DNA of 64,000 nucleotides from Dentipellis sp. KUC8613 (taxonomy: Eukaryota; Basidiomycota; Agaricomycetes; Russulales; Hericiaceae): assembly GCA_002286715.1 (NCBI GenBank), contig NSJX01000007.1:251863-315862 (forward strand), written 5' to 3'. The position numbers were made by a program, and so were the translations under genes. Below the pieces are notes generated by a model. The model had not been told where the DNA came from and searched no databases. It worked only from the letters and a program-made list of their open reading frames with translations. This document shows, piece by piece, positions 23,805 through 34,795 of the stretch; positions within the stretch are counted from its first letter, which is position 1; each line of letters begins with the position of its first letter.

Positions 23805-24431
23805 TCAATATTTGAATCGCAGACGGAAGAAAAAAGACGTGCGCATTTCGGGGGTGGCGGTGGGTGGCGAGCGGACAGGCCTGTGACCCGGCGCCGAAGT
23901 ACTCGGTGTCACCAGCATCGGTTCACGACCTAAGTCGGGGTGCCACCCAACCCGTGGGGCAGAGGGACTGCTACCATGGCAGGGACCGCAGTGGCCATGA
24001 GTATGAAAACTATGATCAGTCCGCCATGGTCCAGACAAAGACTCGCTCGTACTTGGCGCAGCATGTTGCCCATAAAAATAGCTCTCAAGTCTTTGCCTCG
24101 ACCCGGGCGTCACGAGATTGTCGTCCGTGGCCTGTCTTTCAGAGTATGGCGGTGGCGGCGAGGGGCACTCTCGGCCAGAGTCAACCGTCCCGCTTGCAGG
24201 CCATGTGGCGTCGTTTGGGCTTGGATTTAGGCTGCGGCTATATGATCCAGAATGGTAGGTTGGTTCTGGCATTGTGATACGTTGGCCCGGGACTCCTTCA
24301 GTGGGGCACGATTCTTCCAGGCGCCAGATTGTATCATTCATTGGATGGGACTTCAGGTTCGCGGGGTAGTGGACAGGACTAAGGTTAGTAGTTGCAGAAT
24401 TTATATCATGTGAGAACAATAGAGAAGCCAT
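23805..24431 (-). CDS. proline/serine-rich hypothetical protein, paralogue of the gene at 26144
   Basis: Read from the ATG at 24431 (MASLLFSHDINSATTN) as one exon, this is about 208 residues. No domain is recognised. The stretch MPEPTYHSGSYSRSLNPSPN matches VPEPTYDSGSRSPTLRPQSD in the next minus-strand gene, so the two are diverged duplicates. A candidate 43 nt intron (starting gtacgagcgag, near 24053) would switch the end to a hydrophobic tail (FILMATAVPAMVAVPLPHG), a possible membrane anchor, which may be the real product. Start and exon structure are uncertain. Confidence 0.5.
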   Translation of the reverse strand: MASLLFSHDINSATTNLSPVHYPANLKSHPMNDTIWRLEESCPTEGVPGQRITMPEPTYHSGSYSRSLNPSPNDATWPASGTVDSGRECPSPPPPYSERQATDDNLVTPGSRQRLESYFYGQHAAPSTSESLSGPWRTDHSFHTHGHCGPCHGSSPSAPRVGWHPDLGREPMLVTPSTSAPGHRPVRSPPTATPEMRTSFFFRLRFKY

Positions 24432-25068
24432 GGTAGGCGGAGGCGGTAGCGGTAGCTGCGGCGCTGGCAAGAGGCAGTATATCGTATAGGCACCGCAGGG
24501 CGGCGGACGTCCGGTGAAGCGTAGGCAAGGTGAGCAGACGATGGAGCAAGGTGCACTGCAACTTGAAGCATAGAACTTGAAGCTCGTGCTTTGACGGAGC
24601 CAACCAAGGCGCAAACGTGATATTAGGGTTTCGAAGTCCTGCTGGATATCGCAGCCTGAGGTCGGCTGTTCGTCAGGCGTGGCCTCCCACCGTTGACGGG
24701 CGATATGGAGATTTGTTCGTGGAGGTTTGAGGAAGAGGCCCGTCGGCCCTGAGGCGTGCCCAACTTGAAGGAAGGTCATGGTGGCAGGAAGCAAGGAAGG
24801 CGCGTTCCGTTGTTGACTATTTGATTTGGCCTTCACGCGTTCCTGGGCACCGGGCGCCGGGCACTCTACAACCTCGAACTCGTCCTACTCGCGAACTGGA
24901 ATTGCACAATTGCATAAGGAGCATGAGCTGGATTTACATAACATCCTGTTCAAGTACAAAACATTCACTACGCCGGCATACCACACACAAGTCCGTAGTA
25001 CGATACACTATACAGTATCTTCAAACCTAAGCATCAAACCCGAAACATCGGGAGCTTGAAATTCAGGA
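24432..25068. other. intergenic
   Basis: Upstream flank of the proline-rich gene and 3' flank of its paralogue. An open minus-strand frame reaches to 24836 but shows no recognisable domain. Confidence 0.5.
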
Positions 25069-26144
25069 CTACACTGCAGAACCCACACCCGGACGTCTGC
25101 ATCCGAACAGCGCTCCCACCGCCGCGAGGATTGTGTCGAGCACGGCGACGACAAGGGTCACCGGCAGCAAGACGATGTAGAGTGTCTATATTGTACACAA
25201 GGTGTCATGTCAGCATCTGATTCCATACTTCGGGACGAGCAGGAAAGGCGAAGGGAAATAAAAATTGGACGAAGAGAGAAATGGACGTACGGCGAGGCAG
25301 ACATTCCCAATCATCTTGCAGCACCATCCAAAGCAGCCGAGGCCACGTCTCTTCTTTTGCTCGCGACCCGCGCGGGATGTGGAATCCTGAAGCTCGGGAT
25401 CCGGGCTCGATACTCCTATGGAGATGGTGATATAGCCTGCGATTAGCGAAAACATGCGTACAGACACGTGGAAGAACATACGCATCGCGCGGGCAGGGGC
25501 AGGCTGCGAAGAGCGCGCCTCGGCGGGCTTCTCGGCTGCTGCGCCATTCATGGCTTGCTGGTGCTTGCCCTTGTGCGTGCGCGGAGACTGCGCACGGCCA
25601 GATATCGAAATGCGGCCCGCAAAGAAGACCGAATATCGAGGGTGATCCTGCTTCTTCTTGGTGTTGGCGTCAGCGTTGTGGGCTCCGCGTTGCGTTGCCG
25701 ATGGGCCTGGGGACATCGGGAGGACTGAAAAGATTGTGAGTATAGCGCAATGTGGTGGCCCGTGCCGTTTATGGGCTTGCAGGAGCTCATGTTCATGGAG
25801 CAAGCACAAACAGAGGATGAGATGGCGAATGAGGGCTTACTGGCTGGTGGCACATAACTCGACCGTTCGGAAGGTGAATACACATGTTTCGGCATGCGCA
25901 TCGTAGCATCGATGTCGACGCGGGAGTAGCCCGGGGGAAGGGAATCCGACCGCAGCGGCAGGACCGTCGCTAGGCTCGAGTCGGACTGCGGGCGGAGGGT
26001 CGGGCTGCGACTGCCAGAGTCATAAGTCGGCTCCGGCACTGTGAGGCTATGGGTCTCGGTGGAGCCCTGGTCGGTAGGCGCAGAGTCCTGGGCGATGGGC
26101 GCAGAAATCTGGTCACTGGCCGCTGTCTCGGCGGGTGGGGCCAT
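25069..26144 (-). CDS. hypothetical protein with C-terminal hydrophobic segments
   Basis: Three exons (26144-25841, 25724-25291, 25185-25069) give 284 residues. The N-terminus is Pro/Ser/Thr-rich with VPEPTYDSGSRS shared with the downstream paralogue and DSLPPGYSRVD. The C-terminal half has a Lys/Arg/Cys-rich patch (REQKKRRGLGCFGWCC) and a hydrophobic helix (LYIVLLPVTLVVAVLDTILA). No known family. A 45 nt in-frame stretch (near 25450, starting gtatgttcttcc and ending cgcag) could be a further intron and removes a hydrophobic run. A membrane-associated role is inferred only from the hydrophobic and Cys-rich end. Confidence 0.6.
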
Positions 26145-26224
26145 ACTGTTTGGCGAGTGAGGTTGAGTGAGTAGGTCGATGGCAGGTGGGGTTTGTGCTG
26201 GAAGTCAAGGGTGTTGAGAGGGGA

Positions 26225-26232
26225 TATTTATA
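26225..26232 (-). promoter_or_regulatory. TATA-like box
   Basis: TATAAATA on the minus strand, 81 bp upstream of the ATG at 26144, a usual distance for fungal TATA boxes. Confidence 0.45.
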
Positions 26233-26783
26233 GTGTCTGGGGAAGACAGTGTGTCCGTGGCAGGTGGCTACGACGGTGGTAGTAGCACAATAAAGCACTG
26301 TTCAGGGACACAGGAGAACGTACGTATACAACAAAAAGCACTATACCAGGACAAGGAGGCACAAGGTAAGTGAACAATAGAACAAGACGTACTTGACTGA
26401 GACAGCATAATGCAGTGCTTCGAGTTTGACGACGGCGGTCAGGGGGTGGCGTGAATGTGATGTTCATGTTGGCGTTTCGACGTCGCTCTATCAGACACAA
26501 GCAGACGGTTGTTCGTGGGGACGAGGCGTGTTTTTTCTGATAGTCCTGCTGCGGGAAATCTAAGGCAGCGCACCATTCTCTTTAAGTTTCAGAGAAATAC
26601 AGAACTCTGCACCATATCATGTGACCAGAAATAGGAACAGACGATACTGCAGGAAGGCTCGAGGAGTTGGCAGAGGTGGAATGGAAGCAGCCCCGAAGCC
26701 TGTCCAAAGGTTCGAATACGTCAGTGACAGGGAAGGATGCGAGGCGCAACGGAGCGTACGAAAATGGACATCCTTGTGGATGG

Positions 26784-27495
26784 ATCATAGCGAGCGGTTG
26801 CTATCCTGGAGCCGCTGCCTGTCGTCCTCGTTCGTCGTAGTCTTCCTCAAGACGAATATGAAGTTACGGTCCGGATTCCAGAGCGCTCGCCCAGAGAAAG
26901 TACGACGGAAGGCCTTCCTGATGACCACAAGGATCTCCGTGGCTCTGTCCGAATGCAGTACTCGGGCGCACTGCGTGTGCTCGACGCAGTGGTGCCACCC
27001 AACGAGCCAGACGTACGTACTCTCTGTCAGCTGCGCTAGCCTCGGACACGCCCAGCGCCCAAAAAGCAATGCGTTATCCTATCGCACTCGCGCTCGACGG
27101 GCGTGCACTTCATGGCCAGAAGCCACGGAAGATCCCCGCTCCCGTGCGTGCACGAGCAGCACGGAGGACCAGCGCTCCCAGCATCGGGGGACCCGTTTGG
27201 TTATCGCTTCTCATATACAGCCTCCGTATGGCCCAGACGGGTTGCTTGGCAAGGCCTTTCTCCCAGAACTGCTGCGGAGCGACATATGAGTTTCCTTTCA
27301 GAGAGAACGATGTCAGACCTACCCGACGTCGTGCCAGCTCAAAGACATGAGGCAGGTGGCAGGGTCTTTGCTTTCGTAACAGGCATCCTCGCTGCAATTT
27401 CCTTCGTAATTGTGGTGGAGATAACAAACGCAGGAATGTGGTCGCGGCACGACTTGTTTGCAACGTTTGCAGAGCGCGTCATCACACTCTCGTGA
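26784..27495 (+). CDS. possible gene of unknown function
   Basis: A frame from about 26791 (VAILEPLPVVLVRRSLPQDE, then YEVTVRIPERSPREST) reads like coding sequence. It is followed by a possible donor at 27013 and, after about 60 nt, a frame ending in a hydrophobic helix (VFAFVTGILAAISFVIVVE) and a stop at 27495. I could not place the start or the intron borders with confidence. The rest of the flanks (26145-26783, 27496-27749) show nothing. Confidence 0.25.
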
Positions 27496-27749
27496 GCGGA
27501 GTGCGCAGTAATTTGGGTCGGCCCCGGCTGCACTGCGATTCGCGAAGTCGAGGCGTTCTCGCAACCACCGACAGGTGCATCGCAACGAAAACATATCCGG
27601 GGGTCATGTCATTACGTGAATAGATATTCACTGCACTGGAACAACGAGAGGGTCTGAGACAGTATCCGTGAGAATAGCGGTAGTACAAGGTATTATCCGT
27701 CGCAGTCGCACTACAGGGGTAAGGAGACAGTAACGTAGGATCACTACGC

Positions 27750-28281
27750 TTAGCAGCACATCTCGCAGGGGCAGCCTGGTAATTGTAGAGCATGAGCGAG
27801 AGCCAATGAAGACACGACGAAGTCAACTTACAGATGATATCCGCGGCGCACTCGCAGCAGTCCTAAAGAAAGGGATGTTAGAAACGACTGAAGAGCAGCG
27901 AAGTGAGTATTGTTGCAGACCTTGCAGCACTCTAAACGAAAATATGAGCAAAATTGCTAGATGATGCGATAGAATAAACATACCGAAGCAGAGGAAACAC
28001 TCAACCAAGCCAAGGAAGCAGTCCTGGCGAGGGGGGTACTATTAAGTAGTGAAGAAATAAAGGCCAGACTCAAGCTCACCTTCCCGGCACCACCACCGCG
28101 CAGACGCTGAGGCTTGTGTTCGTGAGCGGCCTGCTGGCTGTTTACCGGCGCAGGGTTCATGACGTCTATTTGTCAACGGTGATGAGGAGATGAGAACAAA
28201 AAGCGAAGAAGAATACACACTCATTTGCACGGCGCCCTGGGGCTGAGCAGCGGTAACGTGAGCGGCCTTGGGTGCTTCCAT
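27750..28281 (-). CDS. small Cys-rich CYSTM-like membrane protein
   Basis: Six tiny exons (28281-28221, 28165-28080, 28023-27984, 27931-27921, 27862-27832, 27775-27750) give 84 residues. The N-terminal half is polar, with HEHKPQRLRGGGAGK. The C-terminal half is a Cys-rich hydrophobic run: CFLGLVECFLCFECC, then KDCCECAADIICCPCEMCC. This matches the CYSTM pattern, in which a Cys-lined helix sits in the membrane and may be palmitoylated; family members have been linked to stress tolerance. Exon 4 is only 11 nt (AGTGCTGCAAG) but all joins keep phase and Cys periodicity. It is too fragmented to appear as a single open frame. The function here is inference. Confidence 0.75.
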
Positions 28282-29102
28282 GATGATAGTGGTATGTAGT
28301 GGATGAGAAACGGGGAGGCGTTGCAGGCTGTGGGGTGGGGAGGGGACTTTATAGCTGCGATGAATTCGGTTGGGCTTTACATCATGGGACCCCCAGAGAG
28401 AGCAGGGGCTGCGACTGGGGGTATAGTGCTATAAATACACAGATCCCGGCGTCGAGGGCTCCACCAGTAGGGTCGCCCGGTCCGTATTCTTGCCTCCGCT
28501 GCGGCCTGGCGCCAGCCTCCGCACCCAGGCACGTTGGCCCGCGTCCCTGTGACGAGTGATGAAGTCGTCGACGCACCTGCAACGTCTGCAATTTGGAGCA
28601 CCAGCGGAACGTGCATCCCAGTTGTTCATCTCATGCATCAAGTGGTCTCTGTTGGCCGAGGCAGGCGTCAGACTCACGATATCCCAGGGCACGCGCAGGC
28701 GGTGCGTGCGACTCGGCCGCGCACCCGACGGAGCAATCCCCGTTCAGGCAATTGTGCAGCGCTTCAGTTCGCGAGTCTGGCCCACTGGCAGGCGTTCAAC
28801 AAATCTTGAGACATTATCGCGGGCAGAAATAGCAGAACTCCCGACCGAGTCAGAGCAAACGAAGGCGAAGCAGCAGGAGGCCAAGCGGGGCGTGTCAGCG
28901 CAGCCGGTGTGTTTATAAGAGGATCATATAGAAGCTGACAAATGGGGCATTGCACGGTATTGCACAAGGATTCGGCTTGTTCGTGTCATCCTCTGTCATC
29001 CTGTTTCAGGCTGCTGGATGCAACTGCCACTTTCTGCTTTCTCAGCCACGGCGTGCTATTCAGGAACGTTACCATACTATATAGCCTGGGTCCCGCCCGA
29101 CT
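28282..29102. other. divergent promoter region between CYSTM-like and MFS genes
   Basis: A minus-strand TATAAA (28348-28353) lies 67 bp upstream of the CYSTM-like ATG. The rest is GC-rich with overlapping chance frames on both strands and no domain that I recognise. Confidence 0.5.
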
Positions 29103-31939
29103 ATGGCCTTCGTTACACCTCGAGCGTCCGGCCTCTGGGAGGACAGGATGAGTTACTTCCAGGGAGAAGACGATGCTGACGAGCCCGATCTCGAGCAAAA
29201 TGACCCCCATGATGACGGACGAACGCCTCTCGACAAGACCATAGATCGTATAGGAATGGGTGCGTGAGCCGCAAATTTGTACCAACTGAGCAGTAGCGAA
29301 CGTGCTGGATTCTTGCGCAGGAAGTTACCAGTGGACACTGCTCTCTCTGTGTGGGTTCGGTGAGTCACTTGAGTCCTCTGGACACCCACCGGAAGATATT
29401 GAACATTTTGTTTCTGAATTGAAGGCTGGATGGCGGATAATGTGAGTTTGGAAGTTGTTAGGCTTGTGAGGTCATCTCACTCAAGTCGCTTTCAAGATGT
29501 GGATACAGGCTATCGCCATTGTGCTTCCTCGTGTGCAGCGACATTATGCAGGTGCGTGCATCACGAGACTGGTGTATAGAACATTAACAAACGACGTCAT
29601 TCCGCGCTAGTGCCGGACAGTTATATTGGAACTGTCTCCTCGTCAATGTTCGCTGGTATGATGTTCGGTGCTATAGGCTGGGGAACCTGTGAGCATCAAT
29701 CCCATAGCCATGCAAACATGAAAGTGTACTGAATACTTTTTACAGGTTCCGATCTTATGGGCCGCAGTACCGCGTTTAACGCGACGCTATTCTTCACGGC
29801 CATCTTTGGCATTCTTGCCTCCTTCGCCAACACGTTTACGTTGCTTTGCATATCACTTTTCTTTCTCGGAAGCTCTGTAGGGGTACGTGCTCTTTGCAGC
29901 TCGACCCTAGGTGGTTCGGAACTGCGCCAACGCCCGGTTCCCTACTTACCTTTTCGTAGGGCTCCATGCCAACCGACGGCACCCTCCTCCTCGAACACAT
30001 GCCGCGCGGCAAAGAATATCTTGTTACAGCACTTTCCGTTTTCTTCTCCTTCGGCGCTGTCCTATCTGCACTTGTAGCCATAGTCATGATACCCAAGCAT
30101 TCGTGCCCTCCGGCACCCGCCCCTTGCGATGTCTCCACCGAGAATATGGGTTGGAGATACACTCTTATGACCCTTGGATTAATAGTCCGTGCTTTCGTCT
30201 TACCTTCAGCTTGCTTCATGTCTGACATATGTCGTCATCCTCCCCCCGAACAGACCCTTACGATGTTCACCGCCCGCATGGTCTTCTTCCGCCTCCACGA
30301 GTCGCCCCGCTACCTGGTCCACGCCGGCCGCCCACACGAGGCAATCGAGTCTCTCCAGCTCATCTCCCGCTTCAACGGCTCGGAGCTTGACATCGGCCTT
30401 CTCGACGTCGAAGACCACATCCGGAACCCGGGCAGCGAATCAGCGCCGTTCCTGTCTGACACCACCAACGGACGTGGAAGCGCCGACGCAGCCACACGGC
30501 CCTCCGACGCCCTCGACGTCCCAAATGGCCTCAGCACAACGCTCTTCGACGCGGAAGCAGGCACAGGCGGACACGCGCGCATCACGTCCGCGAACTACCT
30601 CCTCGAACACGCCGACTCGCAGGACAGCTCCCCGCTTTCGTCCTCCCCGCCCGAAGGCACGCGCCCCGTGCCCGTCTACTCCGCAACGCAAGAGTCCGGC
30701 ACCAACCTCGAGGGCCATTCCTTCAGCGGCACCCCGCAGTCAGCGCCCTCCATCTCGGTCGCGGACCGGCGCTCGTACGCGTACAACGACACGCCCGCCG
30801 TCGACAATTTCAAAGAGGTCCCTACGTCGCCGCCGCCCGCACCGGAGCGCGGTCGCGTTCCCCGCCCGGACCTTACGTCGCGACGCCAGAGCCGCCTCGC
30901 GTCGCGCAGTCTGGCATCGCGCCGCTCGTCGTTCTACGAGGTGAAGCAGCGCGTGTGGTGGCGCCTCCCGCGCTTCATCCGGCGGCCGCTTGGCGCGTGG
31001 CTCGACCGCTTCGCGATGGTGCTCGCGCCGGAGTGGCTCAAGACGACGCTGCTCGTGTGGGCGGCGTGGTTCGGGATGTCGCTTGGTATGCGTTCAGCTG
31101 TATGTTTGCTAGTGTAGGGTTGAGGCTGACCTGATCCGTGGCGCGTAGCGTATACGATGTTCAACGTGTACCTCCCGAAGCTGCTCGAGGCGCGCTCGGC
31201 GGCGACGATCGAACATAGTTCGTTGGAAGGCACATTGTGGGATGTCGTGATTTTCACCGTCGGCGGCTGTCCGGGGGCAGTGGTGCGTCGTGTTTTTTTG
31301 CCTTCGTGCGTGTCCGAGCCGGTAATAACGGTCCTTCCCTTCCCTTCCCTTCTCTGCTTCTCGCAGCTCGGCGCGTACCTCATCGAGTCGCCCCTCGGCC
31401 GCCGGATGTCCCTCGCGGGCAGCACGTTCGTCACGGCGTTCTTCTGCGTCGTGTTTGTGGTCGTGGAGAGCAAGTTCGCGGTGACGGCAAGCACGGTTGG
31501 TATCAGCTTGAGCGCGACGGTGCGTGCTACCTCTTCGTCGTGGTGGTGATGATGGCTGACGGTAACGCAGACGATGTGGGCCGTGTTGTATGGGTGGACA
31601 CCCGAGATCTTCGGTACTAAAGGTCAGCCCATACGCTGCTTCATGTCCGCCTCGTGCTGACCCCCATTCTAGTCCGAGGTACAGCCTGTGGAACGGCCTC
31701 TGCGCTGTCCCGAATGTAAGTATGCCCGCTTCTCTGCCCTGCCGCTCCCCTGACTTGGCTCTCTTCTTTTCAGCGGGGGCATGATCGCGCCCATCCTGGG
31801 CGGCCTCCTCCTCATGGCCGACACGTCTTTCCCCGTCTACACCAGCATCGTCATCTTCACGCTCTCTGGCGTATTCGTGCTTATGCTCTCCGAGCAGCCT
31901 GGAGACAGCAAAAAAGGAGGCCCGTCGCTTATGCATTAG
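29103..31939 (+). CDS. MFS transporter (SV2/sugar-transporter-like) with long cytosolic loop
   Basis: Thirteen exons give 695 residues. An acidic N-terminus (EDDADEPDLEQNDPHDD) precedes helix 1 (WTLLSLCGFGWMADNMWIQA). The signature loop after helix 2-3 reads GWGTCSDLMGRSTAF. After helix 6 comes FFRLHESPRYLVHAGRPHEA, a typical sugar/organic-solute MFS motif. A cytosolic insert of about 230 residues rich in Ser, Pro and Arg follows before helix 7 (LKTTLLVWAAWFGMSLAYT). The second half contains YGWTPEIFGTKVRGTACGTA, again typical. It ends in QPGDSKKGGPSLMH. Substrate unknown. The exon 3 length is only 17 nt. Confidence 0.9.
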
Positions 31940-32899
31940 TGTTTGCTGGCGTGTAGCTGCCTGTAGAGTGGGGAGTGGGGAGAGAGGATCTTGAGGAAGA
32001 TTTCTTGAGTAGACGAGGTATGTAGAAGTGTGCTGTAATATAGCGATATAGTGAGTGCGTTGGAGGCCTCCTTTGCATGTGCGCGTCAGCTTGTATGTGT
32101 GCGCCCTTCTCTCAACTACGAGACTCCGTCGTGGGATGATGCCGGTGTGATTGTGGCCATCGTGTGCACTACCCTTCGTACATACTCGCATGCTCACGAT
32201 GATTGCATGGCGTCAAAGATGCAACTACGTATAACTGATTGCCGAAGATGAGCCCCACCGTCAGGCCTGAACAGAACATACGATACGATCGGAGTGTTTG
32301 CTTGGAATCGTGTTTTACGCGTCGCGATCAGGTGACTGCGACGCCTCGGCACGTGCCGACTTTACCGCGTTACCACTCGTGGGCGTCTATGCCTCCTGCC
32401 ATCCTCTCTACCGCGCCTGTTTTGCCTCACCATGACTGCTGTCGCCTACGAGGATCAAATCAGACAGAATCTGCCTATCTTCTCCCCAGATCGTCCGATC
32501 CAATGCTTTCGGCTTGCCTCAAGACCCAAGGCTCGCGTCTCAGTCTGTGGATGGCGTTTCCATGATGCGACTTTTAGGCTGTTTGTTTCCTATCCCTGCT
32601 CAATGAAATCTCGCTTTCCCTCTCGTATTGAATGTACGGTTGTGCGGCGCAAGGCCCGGATTCACTCTGTCAGGTATGTATCTAATTAACATCCTATTTG
32701 GCCGTCTAGTCCAGCCAGCTATCTCAACGTCCGGTCTGCATCGCAATGGACTACGCCTGGGTTATAAAAGCGACCCTCAAGTCGTCAGCCAGAGGCTAAC
32801 ACTCTTGTTCTGCTCCTTCATCTGCGCGCTTTGCTCTTTCCCAAAAATCTTCCAAAAGCCCGAATACTTGCCTTTGCCTTGCCTTCGTCTATATCCAGC
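31940..32899. other. intergenic with promoter of KRE9-like gene
   Basis: TATAAAA at 32763-32769 lies 131 bp before the ATG at 32900. No other gene signal. Confidence 0.55.
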
Positions 32900-33483
32900 A
32901 TGATGTATTTCCCAAAGATCTCGATGTCTACCATCGCCATGATCGCTACTGGTGTCTCTCTTCTCGCTTTGACTTCTGTGGATGCTGCTCCGTCTCCTCA
33001 TACCCTGGCGGTGCGCGATGTGTGGGCACCCGCAATCACTAGCCCCAAGAAAGACGACGTCTGGACCATCGGTTCTATCGTCAGTGTTCAGTGGTATGTG
33101 CGGCTGACCATCGGCTCCGTGCCCCGCGCTGACTTTGAGCGTGCTTCAGGGACACGGCGAACCCACCTAACCAGGTCACCAATTACAATGGCCGGCTCTT
33201 GCTCGGCTACATGGATGGGTCGGGTAACGAGAACCTCGACACTGGTGCGTATCACCTCTAAGGGCCTCTTTCGCGAGCTGACCCTGGTCTTCTAGAGCAC
33301 CCGCTGGCCCAGGATTTCGACTTGAGGGACGGCAAAGTGGACATCAGCGTCCCCAACGTCCCGTCGAAGGATTCGTACATCGTCGTTTGTAGGTCGTTAT
33401 CTCTCGCGGTTGTAAGCCTATCTAACTGTCGCGCAGTAATCGGTGATTCGGGCAACAGCAGCCCTGAGTTCACCATCGCGTGA
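32900..33483 (+). CDS. KRE9/KNH1-like small secreted protein (copy A)
   Basis: Four exons (32900-33093, 33150-33244, 33296-33388, 33437-33483) give 142 residues. Signal peptide (STIAMIATGVSLLALTSVDA), then one Ig-like domain of the Ser/Thr-rich GPI-anchored membrane family (Pfam PF10342 type): APAITSPKKDDVWTIGSIVS, QWDTANPP, LLLGYMDGSGNENL, and the closing IGDSGNSSPEFTI. No Ser/Thr-rich tail or GPI signal follows, so it is probably secreted free. A role in the cell wall is inferred from the family. Tandem with copy B at 34255, same intron positions except one extra intron here (after QW). Confidence 0.85.
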
Positions 33484-34254
33484 TAGCTTTCTGTGTCTGT
33501 CTGTATCAGCCGTGTCCTGCAGCTCTCTTGTTTTTCTTTTGTTCTGCCGATGTACTCTGTTTCTGCTCACTGTGTAGCCAGGAAATCTAAATGTGCTTCA
33601 GTCGCAGCTGAATGTTGTCTCGACCAACTTGAAGAGCATTCCGCGGGGCAGAGGCTGACGGTAAAGCCGTGACAGGCGCGCTCGTGGCGCGTCATTATAG
33701 CCGGGGATGTACTACTTCCTAACGGGGATGGCCGCGGCAAGAGGCTTTAGCGCGAGAAGCCACAACGATGCTCCACCTTCGCGAGGCCGACCTGCGTCTA
33801 TGCCTCAACCTCAACCTCGCAACCATTCTCTGCACTGCTCAGTACTCGTACTTTGTCTTGGCAGCAACTCCCCGTCTGCTGCAAGACGATGCAGCTCCGA
33901 GTGCATGCGACACAAATGCATACTACATCGAGACAGACATGCAAATCTTTGCTTCGATGCTTGGCATGCAGCTGTGCCGAACGGACAGAATTAGATTTGA
34001 GGGTGTTCATCGGTGCGCCGCTGCGCGCGTCGCCCGGCGCCCGCCCGAGGGTTTGGTGAACAATGTGAATGCAGCGGTGTAGTGCTGATGATTTATGTCA
34101 CGTTACAGAACGCTCGGTTGCCACGCAAATCCCTATATAAGCCGTGGCCATCCTTCATCGCAAGTTCCATCCCTCCTTTCTCTCTCCCCATACCCTTGTC
34201 TGCTAGTACGACTCCCCTGTCCATCCTTTTCGCCACATACAAGAAATAGTAATC
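33484..34254. other. intergenic with promoter of KRE9-like copy B
   Basis: TATATAA at 34134-34140, 115 bp upstream of the ATG at 34255. No gene seen in the remainder. Confidence 0.55.
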
Positions 34255-34795
34255 ATGAAGTTCTTCGCCACCCTCGCCTCCGCCTTCGCTCTCGCCGCGA
34301 CCGCCGTCAGCGCCGCCCCCACCTCTCCGGGCTCCCCAGTCTCCCTTGTCGTCGTCGCGCCCCGCATCACGTCGCCCACCGCGGGCCAGGTGTGGAAGGT
34401 CGGCTCCTCCCAGAACGTCTCCTGGGACACCTCTTCCATCCCCGCGAACAGGCAGAACTCCACCGGCACCCTCCTTCTTGGTTACCAGGATGGTCTTCAG
34501 GGCGGCGAGCACCTGGACATTGGTGCGTTAATTACGCTTTGAATAATTTGACTTGCCGATGCTGATGTTGACTTGCTGCGATGTCGCGCAGCCCACCCGC
34601 TCGCCAACTACTTCTCCCTCAGCGCCGGCTCCGTCCAGGTCACTGTCCCCAACGTGACCACCCGCCCCGACTACATTGTCGTCTGTACGTATCGTGTTCT
34701 CCTTCTCCATGGGCCATCTCTAACGCCGCGCTCCCTTCGTCATAGTGATCGGCGACTCCGGCGACGCCTCGCCCGAGTTCTCCATCCAGGCCTAA
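34255..34795 (+). CDS. KRE9/KNH1-like small secreted protein (copy B)
   Basis: Three exons (34255-34522, 34592-34684, 34746-34795) give 136 residues. Signal peptide (ATLASAFALAATAVSAA), then ITSPTAGQVWKVGSSQNVSW, LLLGYQDGLQGGEHLDI, HPLANYFSLSAGSV and the end IGDSGDASPEFSIQA. Same domain and layout as copy A, so a tandem duplicate. It lacks the first intron of copy A. Codon use is strongly C-ending, as in highly expressed fungal genes, which copy A is less. Confidence 0.88.

Noticed and set aside
26621..27289. A single 222-residue plus-strand gene
   Set aside because: Composition is Arg/Ser-rich shadow-like; a neighbouring frame reads more like protein, so only a low-confidence model is given.
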